A stretch of DNA of 64,000 nt, taken from positions 607,291-671,290 of the forward strand of contig MNCI01029297.1 in the NCBI GenBank assembly GCA_015680685.1, written 5' to 3'. Under the pieces are notes generated by a model. That model did no database searches. It was given only the letters and a program-made list of their open reading frames with translations, and was not told where the DNA came from. This document shows, piece after piece, positions 13,024 to 24,900 of this stretch. The DNA is from Gnetum montanum (Eukaryota; Streptophyta; Gnetopsida; Gnetales; Gnetaceae). A program made the translations under genes and the position numbers. The stretch's first letter is position 1. Every line of letters starts with the position of its first letter.

Positions 13024-15480
13024 CACTTTCTTTCTTTCTTTTTGTTGGAGAAAAGGTTAGGAAATGTATTAATAAAATATCATGGTATATACAATGTAAC
13101 AAATATGGACAATTAAAACCCCCTCATCTCCACCCTACAAGGGGAAAAAACACCTGTCCTCCTAAAAAATTGATATAACAAAGACATCGCATCCACTCAT
13201 CAATGGATGTGCCCAAACTTGACTTTCATTCTCAACAAAATTCCCCATTTTAGTGGGGTTGATCCAATGATGGACTGGAGACAAAAGACAAAGACCAAAG
13301 CAACAGACAAAAATAGGAGCCCTCTCCTATCCAATACCAAAGCCCAAAGGTTATAGACATCTAGGGAGCCAAACACAGTAACATGTTGCTTGTTCCGGGG
13401 CATGAATGGCTTCAAGAACTGCCGTGTGTCTTTCAATATCTACAAATGCAGCAACTTGCTGAAATTCTTTAAAGGCCTCCTCCTTCTAGGCACATTCCTC
13501 CACAGTGTTGGTCTCATCCAGGTGGGGTTTCACAATAGCTCTTCTAATGTACATGTGGAGAGCAATCCAAGATATATTGCAATTAATATCCATAACAACG
13601 TATGGACATTTCCCAGCCTCAAGCCACCATTGAGTGTTATGCTCATGAGCGCAATCCTATTGTTGTTGTAGCTCTTTAGCCTCCCATTGGTCTCGCTCAC
13701 ACTACTGCTATTCAAACAACTCTTGCGCTGCTCGTTGTTGTTCCACCTAAATCAACTCCTCACGAATTTGCTCACATAGGTCACTGCAACCCTCTCTTCC
13801 ACACACACCTGGCCTCCACTTTAGCAATGCCTAATGAGGTCCTCCTCGTATTTAACCTATAACTCCTGGTGGAGCACTTCAATGGCCTGCATGATATGCT
13901 CCTGCACATTGAATGCCTAGTCTATTACAAACTCCTGCTAGTTTGAGCCAAACCCATCACCCAGGCCACCAACACCACCATGTGCCATCGGTGCCAAAGA
14001 AGATGAAGCCCATTCAATATTGCGGTGCCACTTGTAGATGATCGTAAAAGGTGAGTGTTGGGCTAGTAGCAGGTCCAATAGCTAAGGAGCCCACCAAAGG
14101 GCCAAAATTAGGCAAGAATAATGTCCCTTGTGCTTCTACACATGAAAGCCAAAAGGAATTTTGGCATGTTAACCTTCGGCCAAGCTATAGAAATCTCAAG
14201 AAGGCGAAGTGAGCCCCTGCAATTTACAGATATTTCTAGATTGCATGAAATACCAGTCCACCAACTCCACCAAATCTTGCCAAAGCTATGGCAAAGCCAA
14301 TTTTAGGACCTAACCACTACTTGTTTTGGGCACTGGACTATTAGAGAAAACCCCTCCACATCCTACAGCCCCCTACCCATTGGCAAGGACACCTTCCCAT
14401 CCTCCAACACCCCCAAGTACCTTGCAATAGTTGCTTCAGTTAAGGAAATGTGGACGACACAAAAAAATTGTGGAGTCTCCCCTCCACCATTTGTAGAATG
14501 ACCCATTAGCAAGGTCAAGGTCTCCCATGGGCAAGGGCAGAAGGTCGGTCCAGCCCACCCGCATCACCATATCCCAGAGCTTCCAATTGCTTTGGAAGTT
14601 CTTGCATTTAGACTCATATGTAGGGGTAACACCCATTACGGCCATCACCTCCTTCCATAGTCACACCCAAGGAGCACAACCTATCCTGATAGCTTAAGCA
14701 GTGTCGACCTTAAGATAAGTTCATTACAAACTTTCCAAAGGCACCAGAGAATGGCAGCAGCAAGCACATCACCATACAAGCATAACAACAACTAGATGTC
14801 GGTAGCTCTCCATACAATAGTACTAAAAGTGCAAAGATAGGCAAAATGATGGTTCATTTCCTCCACAATACAGTAGAGGGGGCAAGTGTCATTTAAATGC
14901 ATACCCTGCTCCTACAATAGACCTCACCAATAGCATGCCTTGGAAAAATAGCCAAATAAAACATTTAATCTTCTTTGATAGGCGCCCTTTGCAGGCAGCC
15001 CACCAACCAAGAATAGTAGGGTACTTGTGCTTGATGATATCATGCAGCAGTGTTCGTAGCATTCCCCATTGAGTTACCTTATGCGCATGGTTGCAGTGGT
15101 TACACTAAATGTGAGAATCCCACGCATCGACAATCCAAGGTTGATATTTGGTCCTCAAAATAGGTACCCATTGAGCTCGGTAATCATCATTTTACATGAA
15201 TCTATTTATGATCCCCTAATATCCCATTAGGATGGCATCATCAAACTTCATCACTCCCAAACCCCCTACTGATTTTGGTCTAGCAACCTTCTCTAAATAG
15301 ACAAGGTGCATTCGTTCACCCCCTTTTCCTCCAAATCAAATAGAATTTTGAATACTTTGATCCACTTTGTTGATGGCAGCTTTTGGAGAAATGGTGACCA
15401 AGGCAGAAAATCTAGCAATGATGAAAATGACATTTAAAATACATTTAAGATGCATAGTTCTTTCAAGTCTATGATGGGAA
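13024..15480 (-). mobile_element. 5'-truncated LINE of the dominant family (LINE-B)
   Basis: A pyrimidine-rich 3' end (CTTTCTTTCTTTCTTTTT on the plus strand at 13024-13042) is followed, in minus order from the far side, by: RT C-terminal relic (about 15480-15160), zinc finger CPLYCIVEEMNHHFAYLC (about 14890-14850), tail block MAVMGVTPTYESKCKNF (14648-14436), coiled-coil relic (about 13920-13650) and terminal domain (13650-13390: CPYVVMDIN, KEEAFKEFQQVAAFVDIERH). No endonuclease, so the copy is truncated. Same orientation as GI. Confidence 0.75.
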
Positions 15481-15489
15481 TATTAGATC

Positions 15490-16350
15490 TTGAAGGCCTT
15501 GGAGTCTCCTTTGAGTAAGTCTTTGATTACATAATGAGTGTTTTGTACATTTTATCATGGTTGGATTTTCCTTTCATGCAAAGTAAAATATTATTTAATT
15601 ATTCTTATTACAGTAAGCTAAACCCCTTTTATCAGCAATTATATTCTTTTATTTATGCAAAGAAAAGAAGAAAAATATGTGTGATCATGTATATTTATTT
15701 GCTTTCCATAAAATGAACCCACATGAATTATGATTAAAAATCTTTTGAACCCTAGGATAAGCAATTCACCTAAACTCACAACTAGTAATTAGGTGGATTT
15801 ATCCCCATACCTTGAATGGATGAGTTGCAATGTTTATGTATTTTGCATACACCCTACCCTATATGTGCAGATAAACACCACTATCCAACCCTACCCATAA
15901 TATGCTTACTTTGGCTTAATATCTTGAGCCATTGGACCCAAGGGAGTTGAGTTGCAAACACCTGAAGGTTTTCAATGATGCAAGTGCAATTCATAAGTAT
16001 GTACCCACCTCACAAATAATCCTTGGTCACCTACCTTAAGGGTATATCGATGTGTAGTCCAAAAATGATGATTGAGCCAAGCCATCTTTGTGTAGTTTAA
16101 AACCCAAAGATAACCCACCTAACAGCTGGATGGTGACCAAGTTGGATGGCACTTCATGTGGGAATGCAATGCCACATTGCATAGACAAAATTGTTGAAAC
16201 CTATATTTTTTATTATCACTAGCCATTATTTAAAGCCTATTCTAAATTAAATGATCTTGTATGTGAAAACATAGTAGAGGACTAGGAGTACACCCAACCA
16301 CATACATTGGTGTTGCTTGGAAAATGAAACTTGAAACAAGTGAGTCACAC
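15490..16350. other. Unannotated intron sequence
   Basis: AT-rich GI intron 5 sequence without recognisable genes or repeats. Confidence 0.5.
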
Positions 16351-16354
16351 ACTG

Positions 16355-16375
16355 TTTAGGGTTTAGGGTTTAGGG
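16355..16375 (+). repeat. Three perfect TTTAGGG plant telomere repeats
   Basis: Three exact tandem heptamers at 16355-16375. They end only a few bases before the first recognisable gypsy integrase codons, at the broken edge of that element. Confidence 0.9.
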
Positions 16376-17229
16376 TACAAAATTGTCCTTTCCTAGTACC
16401 TATCATCCACAAACTGATGGCCAAACTGAAGTTGTAAATAAATCATTGCTCAAAATTTTGAGGTGTCTTTGTGAAGGTCAGCCCAATAGATGAGAAAATC
16501 TTTTGTCATATGTGAAGTTTAATTATAATAATTCTTATCATTCTAGCATTGGGAAAAGTCCATTTGAGGTGAACTATGGTTATGCTCCTAGGATGGCAAA
16601 TGATTTGAGGAAATTTAATAATTGTAAGTCTATTAGTTCAGATTTTGTGAAAAGCATGCAAGACTTACATATGCAAGTGAAGACAAAACTTGAAGGCAAG
16701 GCAAAAGGAGTTGCTGCTACCAAGAACTTGCAAAAGAAGAAGGTGATATTCAATGTGGGTGATTATGTATGGCTCCATTTGGGCAAGGAGAGGCTTAACA
16801 ATGTAGTCTTCTCCAAGATCAAGTCCAAGAAGACTGGTCCATTTCAAATCAGCGCCAAAGTGAATGACTGCTTTTGAGCTTAATCATCCTTATCATTTTC
16901 TATTTTCTTGCATGTCTAATGTTTCAGATTTGAGTCATTTCCATGGCAAAGTGCTCACATCTAACTTGGAGGATAGTCTTGAGATCCTCAAAGATGCAAT
17001 TGAAGATCAAGATTCATCCAAGCCATCAAGGAAACCAATTTTGTTGCAAGCAAGGAAAGCTAGAGCACAAGGAGCTGAAGGATGCATCAGGAATTGATGC
17101 ATTGGAACAATGAGGGACCTGAAAATGCAATTTGGATTCCTGAGAAAGACTTGGCTGTGTGGGAGATTAATGCTATCCCAAGTGTACAGCCAACTTGAAA
17201 ACAAGTTTCAATTTTAAGGATGGAAGAGA
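16376..17229 (+). pseudogene. Ty3/gypsy integrase C-terminal part (Gypsy-X)
   Basis: The integrase core end (YHPQTDGQTEVVNKSL near 16400) runs into a 124-residue open frame (16503-16877) with NNSYHSSIGKSPFEVNYGYA and DYVWLHLGKERL..FSKIKSKKTGPF, the usual integrase C-terminal (GPY/F-like) region. It continues decayed to a polypurine stretch (GGATGGAAGAGA) at 17218-17229. Everything upstream of the integrase is missing. Related to the minus-strand relic at 22.75-23.15 kb. Confidence 0.8.
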
Positions 17230-17990
17230 TGATGAGGACATCAGCTAGCAAATGTGTCATCCTCAATGGAATGTTTGGCCTATTTCTTGTTGTTTATAAG
17301 TGTTTCATGTTCGTTTGTAGTATCTCTTTGTGTTTTTGTATGATTTGGCATGTTTGGTGGTGTTTTAAGGCTATTTTGATAAGTTCATGAAATTCTGAGG
17401 TCAATCGAGACTTGTTTGAAAGTGTCCAGACATTCTAGATATCAAAATGAGCATCCTTATTTTTGGCCCTTCTAGAATAGATGGCTTGTCCCAAGACAAG
17501 ATGTTTTGTCTGAAGTATAGACATCTACCATACAAGTCAGACGTCTCTTGTACAAGCCTATAACTTTAAGAAAACGTCTACACCACCTACAAGATGTCTC
17601 CTATGAACCCAAGATGTCTACACCGCCTACAAGGCATCTTCTCTATGAACTAGATGCTCTAGGATGGGACATCTCCTCTTCCCCAAAGACATCTCATCCA
17701 ACCATGTGATGTTTTTATATGGATTTCAATGGACTCAAAATTCAAGGCACGACAAGGCCATAAGGAAAAAGTATAAATGGACATCTTGGACATCCATTTA
17801 GATAAGAGGGAGAGAAGTGAAAAGAGAGTAATGTTGAGCTTCATTTAAGCATCCATTGTTGTAAGGCTCCATACCCATTATGTCTGTAAGTGTGTTGTAT
17901 TGAATCTTGAACACTTGTTTGTCCTAGGCATTTGCTTCCAGCATTTTGTATTTCTTTCATTTTCCAACAAGAATAAAGAGTTGTTCTTTC
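17230..17990 (+). mobile_element. 3' LTR of Gypsy-X
   Basis: Begins TGATGAGGAC right after the polypurine stretch, as the related LTR at 22553 begins TGATGTAGGG. Contains a cluster of GACGTC/GACATC/GATGTC-type sites (about 17455-17705) followed by a TATA box TATAAAT at 17772-17778. The 3' terminus is not resolved. Confidence 0.65.
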
Positions 17991-17994
17991 ATGT

Positions 17995-18496
17995 TTCCAA
18001 ATGTTTGTCCATGTTTGAAGGGTTTAGTTTTAATTTTGGGTTATTGAAGCTGGCTCTTCACCAAATCAGCTTCGCTTTACCCCTTGCAACAGGACTTAAG
18101 CCTCTTGCTAGCCCCTCCGATGCCTTTTTACGCTGTATTTTTTCAAAAGTAAAAGGAAACAGTAAAAGATGAAGCATCAGTATTTTCTTCACTTTTCTAA
18201 AACCATATACTCAAATGGGAAAAACCATATTCTAATATCTCTGGGAAGTCATGTTTAGTTATATACGCCTCAGTAAACTCAATAACAAGGCACCAGCTGA
18301 AAACTAAAATTTTAAAAGGAAAAACAACTTATAAGATAGTAACATTTCTAAAAACTAAATAGTAAAGAAGATGTGTTTATCAACGGGTTAGAAAAAGTTT
18401 GCAAAATACTGAATGGCAAAAGATAATTCAATGCACTGCAATCAACAATCAAACACAACCATGAGCATGATAACTTAATGATTTCCTGAATCTTAC
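17995..18496. other. GI intron 5, proximal part
   Basis: No feature recognised besides the intron 5 donor at 18496-18491. Confidence 0.5.
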
Positions 18497-18747
18497 CAAC
18501 GAAAGTAATCGCTTCTTATTCCTAGTGGAGCAGCAACTAAGATGTCTGTGATCCATGGAGTTAAGAGCCTTAGAGGTTTCTTGTCATTATTCTGCTGGCG
18601 GTTACTAGTACTTGCATTGCTTCCACTAACACAACGTTCCGTTTCTTGATTGCTTAACCTTTCGGCCTTGTAAACAGGCCTGTTATAATGAGTTAATACT
18701 CTTAATATCTCACCACATGCAAGAGCCCACTGCTCCGAATAATTAGT
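18497..18747 (-). CDS. GI: GIGANTEA coding exon 5
   Basis: 251 bases (83 codons plus TG), reading [31 protein letters not shown], a poorly conserved Ser/Asn/Gln-rich stretch, then [20 protein letters not shown] and GIRSDYFR plus a split Trp codon. Acceptor TTGCAG, donor GTAAGA. The variable middle matches the known variable loop of GI between NRPIY and KPLRPLSPWI. The remaining exons must lie beyond the left edge. Confidence 0.95.
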
Positions 18748-21700
18748 CTGCAACATCAATTTTGTTAATGAAAAAAGCCACAGATTCAAGTTTATGAAAA
18801 TTTTCTAACTTAAGAAAAAATACTCAACAATCAGCTAAAAATGCAGCAGGACTTTCATCTAGGTAGCGAGATCTAATATCAACTGCATTGTAAAATAGAA
18901 ACATAAAAGCAATTCATGATACCAAAAAGGTAAAAACTTCTCAAGTTAAACTTATGATTTGTATCCAACCGGTGACAGGTTCATTTCTAATAGCTTACCT
19001 TGAGATATAAAGATAATCTATCAAAGAAATGACTGAAACTAAAATTTATCAAATAGATCCCAAAGGTCTTCACATGGACATAATATAAAAAATTCAGTTT
19101 CAGTTTCAGAACAATGTGAGGAACAAGACCTTCATAATTTCCTAAAAACAAATAATATAGCACCAAACCATCATTTACCTTTAGCAAAAATGAATGAACA
19201 ATGAAATAGATGAGCTGTTTCAATTAATGTTTGGCATCATGAATTTTCACCTCATTTCAGAAAAGGAAGTATTTTGTCTATTCATAGATATAAACAACAT
19301 TAAAAATCTTGTCCTCTAGATTCATGGATAAATATTTTCAGCATAAGCAGCAAAAACTATTCATTCACCTTCAGAAACAACGTGGCAAGTTGGCAGTGTC
19401 TCTTTTCACTCTTAATCTAGAAGCCTGAAACTTTTAATGATCACACTCAACAATTGCTCTACACAAGGAGGTAGCACAAAATATTCTGTAACAAGCAAAG
19501 CAGGCCTACAACGGATGCTCTTCAGATTATACTGAGGGCATGGGGCAGCACGGGCTTGGCAATGGCATGAACAACTTTCTCAGAGTTTGCATAATGCGTC
19601 TTATTAGAAGCACCCATTCTAGTTGTCCAGATTTTTTATTAATTATTACTATCACCCAAAAAAGAATCATATCCTACTGAAAATTGTTTGTATAAAATTT
19701 ATTTTGTTGGCCATTATGTTGCACTGTTTATTCAGTCTTACGACACATGCTCAGCCTGCCAACTCATTCTGGAACTAAAACAAAAATTACCTTGATTAAC
19801 TGCTTAACTTGAGGTACTTTTTGTCAGTATTCAACCCATCTACGGCTTTAATACAGCCAATATAGTTTTTCAGTTTTAAAACAGTTCCAACTTTTAAATG
19901 GCTATTCGATTTTGAAGAAAATTCACCCATGTATGAGATCTCTTTCAAAATAGATTCTACTAAACAAACATCGGTTCTATTAAAATGTGCATCAAAATGG
20001 GATTCTACCAAATTGGGTAACAGTGTCAATGATAGGGTCCTGCCAGCTTTGGACCAATAGAATTTATTATACAGAACATAGTGTGATATGCTTGTAAGCT
20101 TTGAAGATGATGTTCAGTAGATTGGAAGAACACTCATGTATATCATTGTGTTCAAGAAATATAAAAGAGATTATAACACATGTTATAAGGAAAAGCCCAT
20201 TTTGCCATGACAGCGGATACAAGAAATGTTTATAATTTTATGTTCTATAATTTTTATGATTTTAAAATTATACAGAATAAAACAATAATAAACACATGCA
20301 TCACAATCCCTCTTGGGAATAGGTGCAATGCTCATGTTGCAATCCCTCTTGGGGACAGTTGCAACACCACACACAAAATGCAATAAAACTAGCTCTTAGT
20401 CACAGCCTTGATGACCCAATGCCATGCTGTACAGTTATGACTTCCTTGGGTATGGAACAAATCATTGCAACTCAATCACATAGAAATTAAATAAATATTT
20501 TTAGAGTTTTAATGTTTAAGGCATCAACAGTGCAATAATGGAAAACCATGAACTTCAGTCACCGCGCAAACACTAGACTCTACATCAACCAAATGATTCC
20601 AAGCTATGTAAGCAATGTAGCACTTTGACAGAGTCTAACCACACCTATGGAAGCAATGACTCAAACCACACATAAGACAAGGACAGAAATCAACTTACCC
20701 AAGGGTGGAAGAGCTCTTCACATAAACGTGATACCATATGCTCCAAGGAATGGAAATTATGCTAAGAAAATGACCAAGATGTGTAAATGAGCTTATCCCA
20801 AGTATTTCTAGTTTTCACGTGAAAATAGGGAAGGTTCATCAACACTTAGGCATCAACGGAGACTCATCAACATAACTCAAGCCGATCCAAGTCACACTGT
20901 GGCCAAAGGAAGGCAAACCAAGCCTACCAGATCAGGCGCATGCTAATGGGGCTAGGACCTGGATGCACTAGAGACAATGCCCTTATGTCATTTTGGACAT
21001 TGGCCATAATGCACCATGGTTAACCCTAAGGAGGCACATCCGAAGACAGGGGAAGGAATTTCACCCCGATGGCAAAGGGGATGCGACAACGCGGGTGTGG
21101 AAGGTGGAAGCCTTCAAGAACTTCCAGCAAGCTACAGCCTTTGCGAACGCAAAACAACATAGGGCTATTCTGGATGCTATTCATGGGCAAGAGCAGAATA
21201 TTTGTCCTTGTACCTAGGTACCGTATCACCTTTATGTGGTGGGTTGTGGGGGTTTTGGGGGATGGGGTCCTTGTCTATTGTCTTTTTGTAGTCTTTGTCA
21301 TTTTGTAGTTTTGTATATAGCACAATTGGATGGGGCTGTACTAGACCTGTGTGAATGATCACTGCTTGCGATTTGGGGGGAGGACTAGTGGGGGTAGGTG
21401 GACCCCAATTTGGGATGGTGATGCCCTAAGTGTTGAGGGTTTTGGGTTGGGGGAGGAGGGGAGATGCCCTCCTGTTTTTTCAAGGGAAGTAAAGAAAGTT
21501 TTGTTCACCTTGTAACTTTTGTTCAGAATTAATATATCCCAAATTTCTCCCAAAAAAGAACTTTTGCTAGAAAATAAGAAAACCAGCTATCTTCAATTAA
21601 TTGATTAGAAGATTACAACAAGGTTCTCAAAATCTACAATAGGGTTCTCAAACTTTGCAACATTCAAAACCTTTCACACTCAAATGATTGTAGAGCAAGA

Positions 21701-21903
21701 GGCTCTACAACCACAAAATGGTTGTTCTCAATGCATGACACAACCAATAGAGAGATTCTCCCACAACTTGGGAATGAGATCTGAACATACAAGCAAGACT
21801 AGAACACACAAATCTACACAATTGACCTTGGAGCTGCAACCTCTATGCACTCCCTCAATGTGCTCTTCCACATCTTGCCAATCTCATCTCACAACTCTCT
21901 CTC

Positions 21904-21939
<36 letters not shown>

Positions 21940-24900
21940 ATTGACATCCCCCCAACAATTGGGAATCATAACAATATTTATGGAAAACATGAAGATAAGA
22001 AACTTAGAAACCTTTCCTCAACTCACTTGAGCTTCTTTAGTTATTTTCCAAGTCTTCTCACCTTGTCCCTAGCTGTTTCCATCTTTTTCCAACTTACCCT
22101 GGCTATTTCTTGAATTGGGATGGGTGTTTTCTAAAGTTTTTTTGGCTACACGAGTCATCTCTGACCTTGGAAAGACGTCTCTTGTAACAACCCAACTCTT
22201 GAGGAAGATGTCTTCTATCTTTGAAAGATGTCTCCTCTAAGGCCAAGACACCTCCTTCATTGGCAAGATGTATTGCCTAAGACGTCTCCTGATTTGGCAA
22301 GATGTCTTGCCTAAGACATCTCCTAGTTTGACAAGATGTTTTGCCTGGGACATCTTCTCCTAGGCCAAGACATCTTGCCTGAGACATTAGCAAAATCAGC
22401 AAAACATCTCCTCTCACCTCAAGACATCTTCTATCAACCCTAGGCCTTAGCCAAGATATCTTCTTACCTTCCAAGACGTCCTCTTAAAGCACAAAACCTA
22501 CAAAAATAAACAGAGGAAAGAACAAGGGGATTGGAAAATGTGTCCCTACATCAGCTCTCCCACCCTTCAAAAAGTGAACTCATGTGAACAAGGGAGTTGG
22601 GGTTGAAGTGATATCCCACTCATGAAGTTTGGTCTCATCAGCGGACTAATCCTCCCAATGGATCAAATATTAATGCCTCTTGACTCCTCAAGTGCTAGAA
22701 GCTTTCCTCCTCTTGAGTACGATTGCCTTCCTCTCCACAGAAGGCTTGGACTAATTCATAGCCCCATTCAACTTATCAATGCTACCTTGTATGGTCTCCT
22801 CATCAATTGGTCTATGATAGTGCACAAGACCTAAAACATTAAACACAAAAGCCATACCAATCTTATTTGGTAAATCAATCTCAAAAGCATTATCATTAAT
22901 CTTCGCCTTGATTTTGAAAGGCCCCATCTTCTTGGCTTTCAACTTGGAGAACTTAACACCTCTCAATCGCTTCTTCTTCAAGTGCACCCAAACCAAATCA
23001 CCAATAGCAAAATTAGGCTACCACTTGCCCTCATTCCTCTTGAGGACTCTCATTAGCCTTCTTCTCAAGATTTGATTTAACTTGTGCATGGAGATCCCTC
23101 ATCTCTTGCATAAAATCAACATTAATTTGAGCTTCTTCACCAAAGCTCTTCAAGGTGTCCACCCTCTTAGGATCATAATGTAGATTGCCTTGATGGTGCC
23201 CATCCATTTCACAGACAAAGTGAACAAGTTTATCACTATCAATGCCCACATCCACATCAACAATGATCTTTTCATTATGACTACTACCATAGCCATCATC
23301 ATCCAACAAATGACCATTATTAGTCTTGCTCTTACCAACAATGGCATCAAAAGTTACATTGCTTCCATCATGCATAACATAACTCAAAACCTCATCACTA
23401 TCACCACAACGATCATGATGTTCATCCTCACAATAGACTAAACCACTACCAAGCTGAAGTGAAAAACTAGTAGCCATCCTACTAGCTTCAACATAAGAGA
23501 TATTACTACCATCAACAAGGTAAAGTTCACACTTACACACCTTTTCATGGCTCCTCCCATCCATCTTTGATTTAACTTGATCTTCTACATGTGACTATCC
23601 AATCTTATCAAAGCTTAAAGCTTCAAGATTCCATGTACGAGTCTCCAACTCCCTTGGTTTCTCCTATACAAAGGAATTATCAACAGCTTCTTCATCAAGG
23701 CAATCATTCTCCCACATACCTTGGCTAGAAGACTCACCTCTCTCAATGAGATAGCCTCAACTTGGCATAAAATCTCCCTTCCCTTACCACAAGGTGTAGA
23801 AGATTTGCACAAAGGATTAGTACCATTCCTTCTAGTACTACCTTTTACCATTTTTGAAGAAGTCCCTTGATCTTTGCCCGATCCGTCACCTCTTGTGACT
23901 TATGAGGTAGGAACTCTCCTTGATCAGTAGCATGTACCATCTTGGACCTAGAAGATCTCTTGGTCTCTTTGATGAAGCACTTGGTTTCCTCTCTTGAAAC
24001 CTTTAAGTATTGAGCACTCCCTTGCTCAATAAGAGATACTTAAGAACTCCTTTTCTTATTGATCTCTACTTAACCAAATCTGTCATCTTCCTTCTTAGGC
24101 ACCGTGGAAAATTTTCCCTTCAAGCCTAGAACACCTATAGGAAGTTCAACCTGCACATCATCATGGTTAATAGCAACTATTGTTACAACCAAAAAACCAA
24201 AACCAATTTCATGATGTTCCTTAATATATTCCCTCTCTCCTAGAAGGATTAAGGAAGCATTAAGTCAACTTTGTTGCCTCACTTGTTTAGCTGTCATAGG
24301 AATTAACTCATGAATTCCATCAGATCTAACTACACTCCACACATTTCTTGCTTCATCAAACTAAGCACCATTGTCAAAATTCCAAGGTCTACTAAGAATT
24401 ACATCAGCAAAATCTATTGGAAATAATCCCACTGAAGAATGTCGCCTTCACCATAAAGGAAAACATAGACATCAAAAGGAAACTAATGATGGGTGGGTTT
24501 TGTCAAGCCAAAAGGGGAGGTCCAATTGCTGGGACAGTCCTTGGAATAATCTTAGATAAATCTATGATAATAGCTTGTGTCGCCAAGGAAAGATCCCACC
24601 TCTTTGACCATTGTGGGAATTTGCATCATTGTTTGGATGGTGAGAATCTTATCAGGATGTACCTCTATCTCCTTTTTGGAAACTTCATGGCTAAGAAAAA
24701 TGCCCTCAGTCACCATCAATTGGCTTTTCTTCTATGTCAACTTCAAGTTCACCTAGCAACAACGACGTAGAATAGCTTTGAGCTGGTCCAAGGCTTCCTA
24801 AAATGTTTTACCATAAATAGAAAAGTCATCCATGGAGACTTCGGCACTCTTGCCAATGTAATCTTGGAACATGGGCATCACCAACTATTCGAATATGGTT

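Noticed and set aside
15488-15500. Candidate target-site duplication for LINE-B
   Set aside because: No convincing match to the sequence before 13024 was found.
16328-16352. TTGAAACAAGTGAGTCACAC shared, one base different, with about 33070-33090
   Set aside because: Only about 20 bp with no flanking similarity; could be chance or a tiny remnant.
19796-20029. 77-residue minus-strand frame in GI intron 4
   Set aside because: No similarity recognised, no plausible GI splice borders, AT-rich context.
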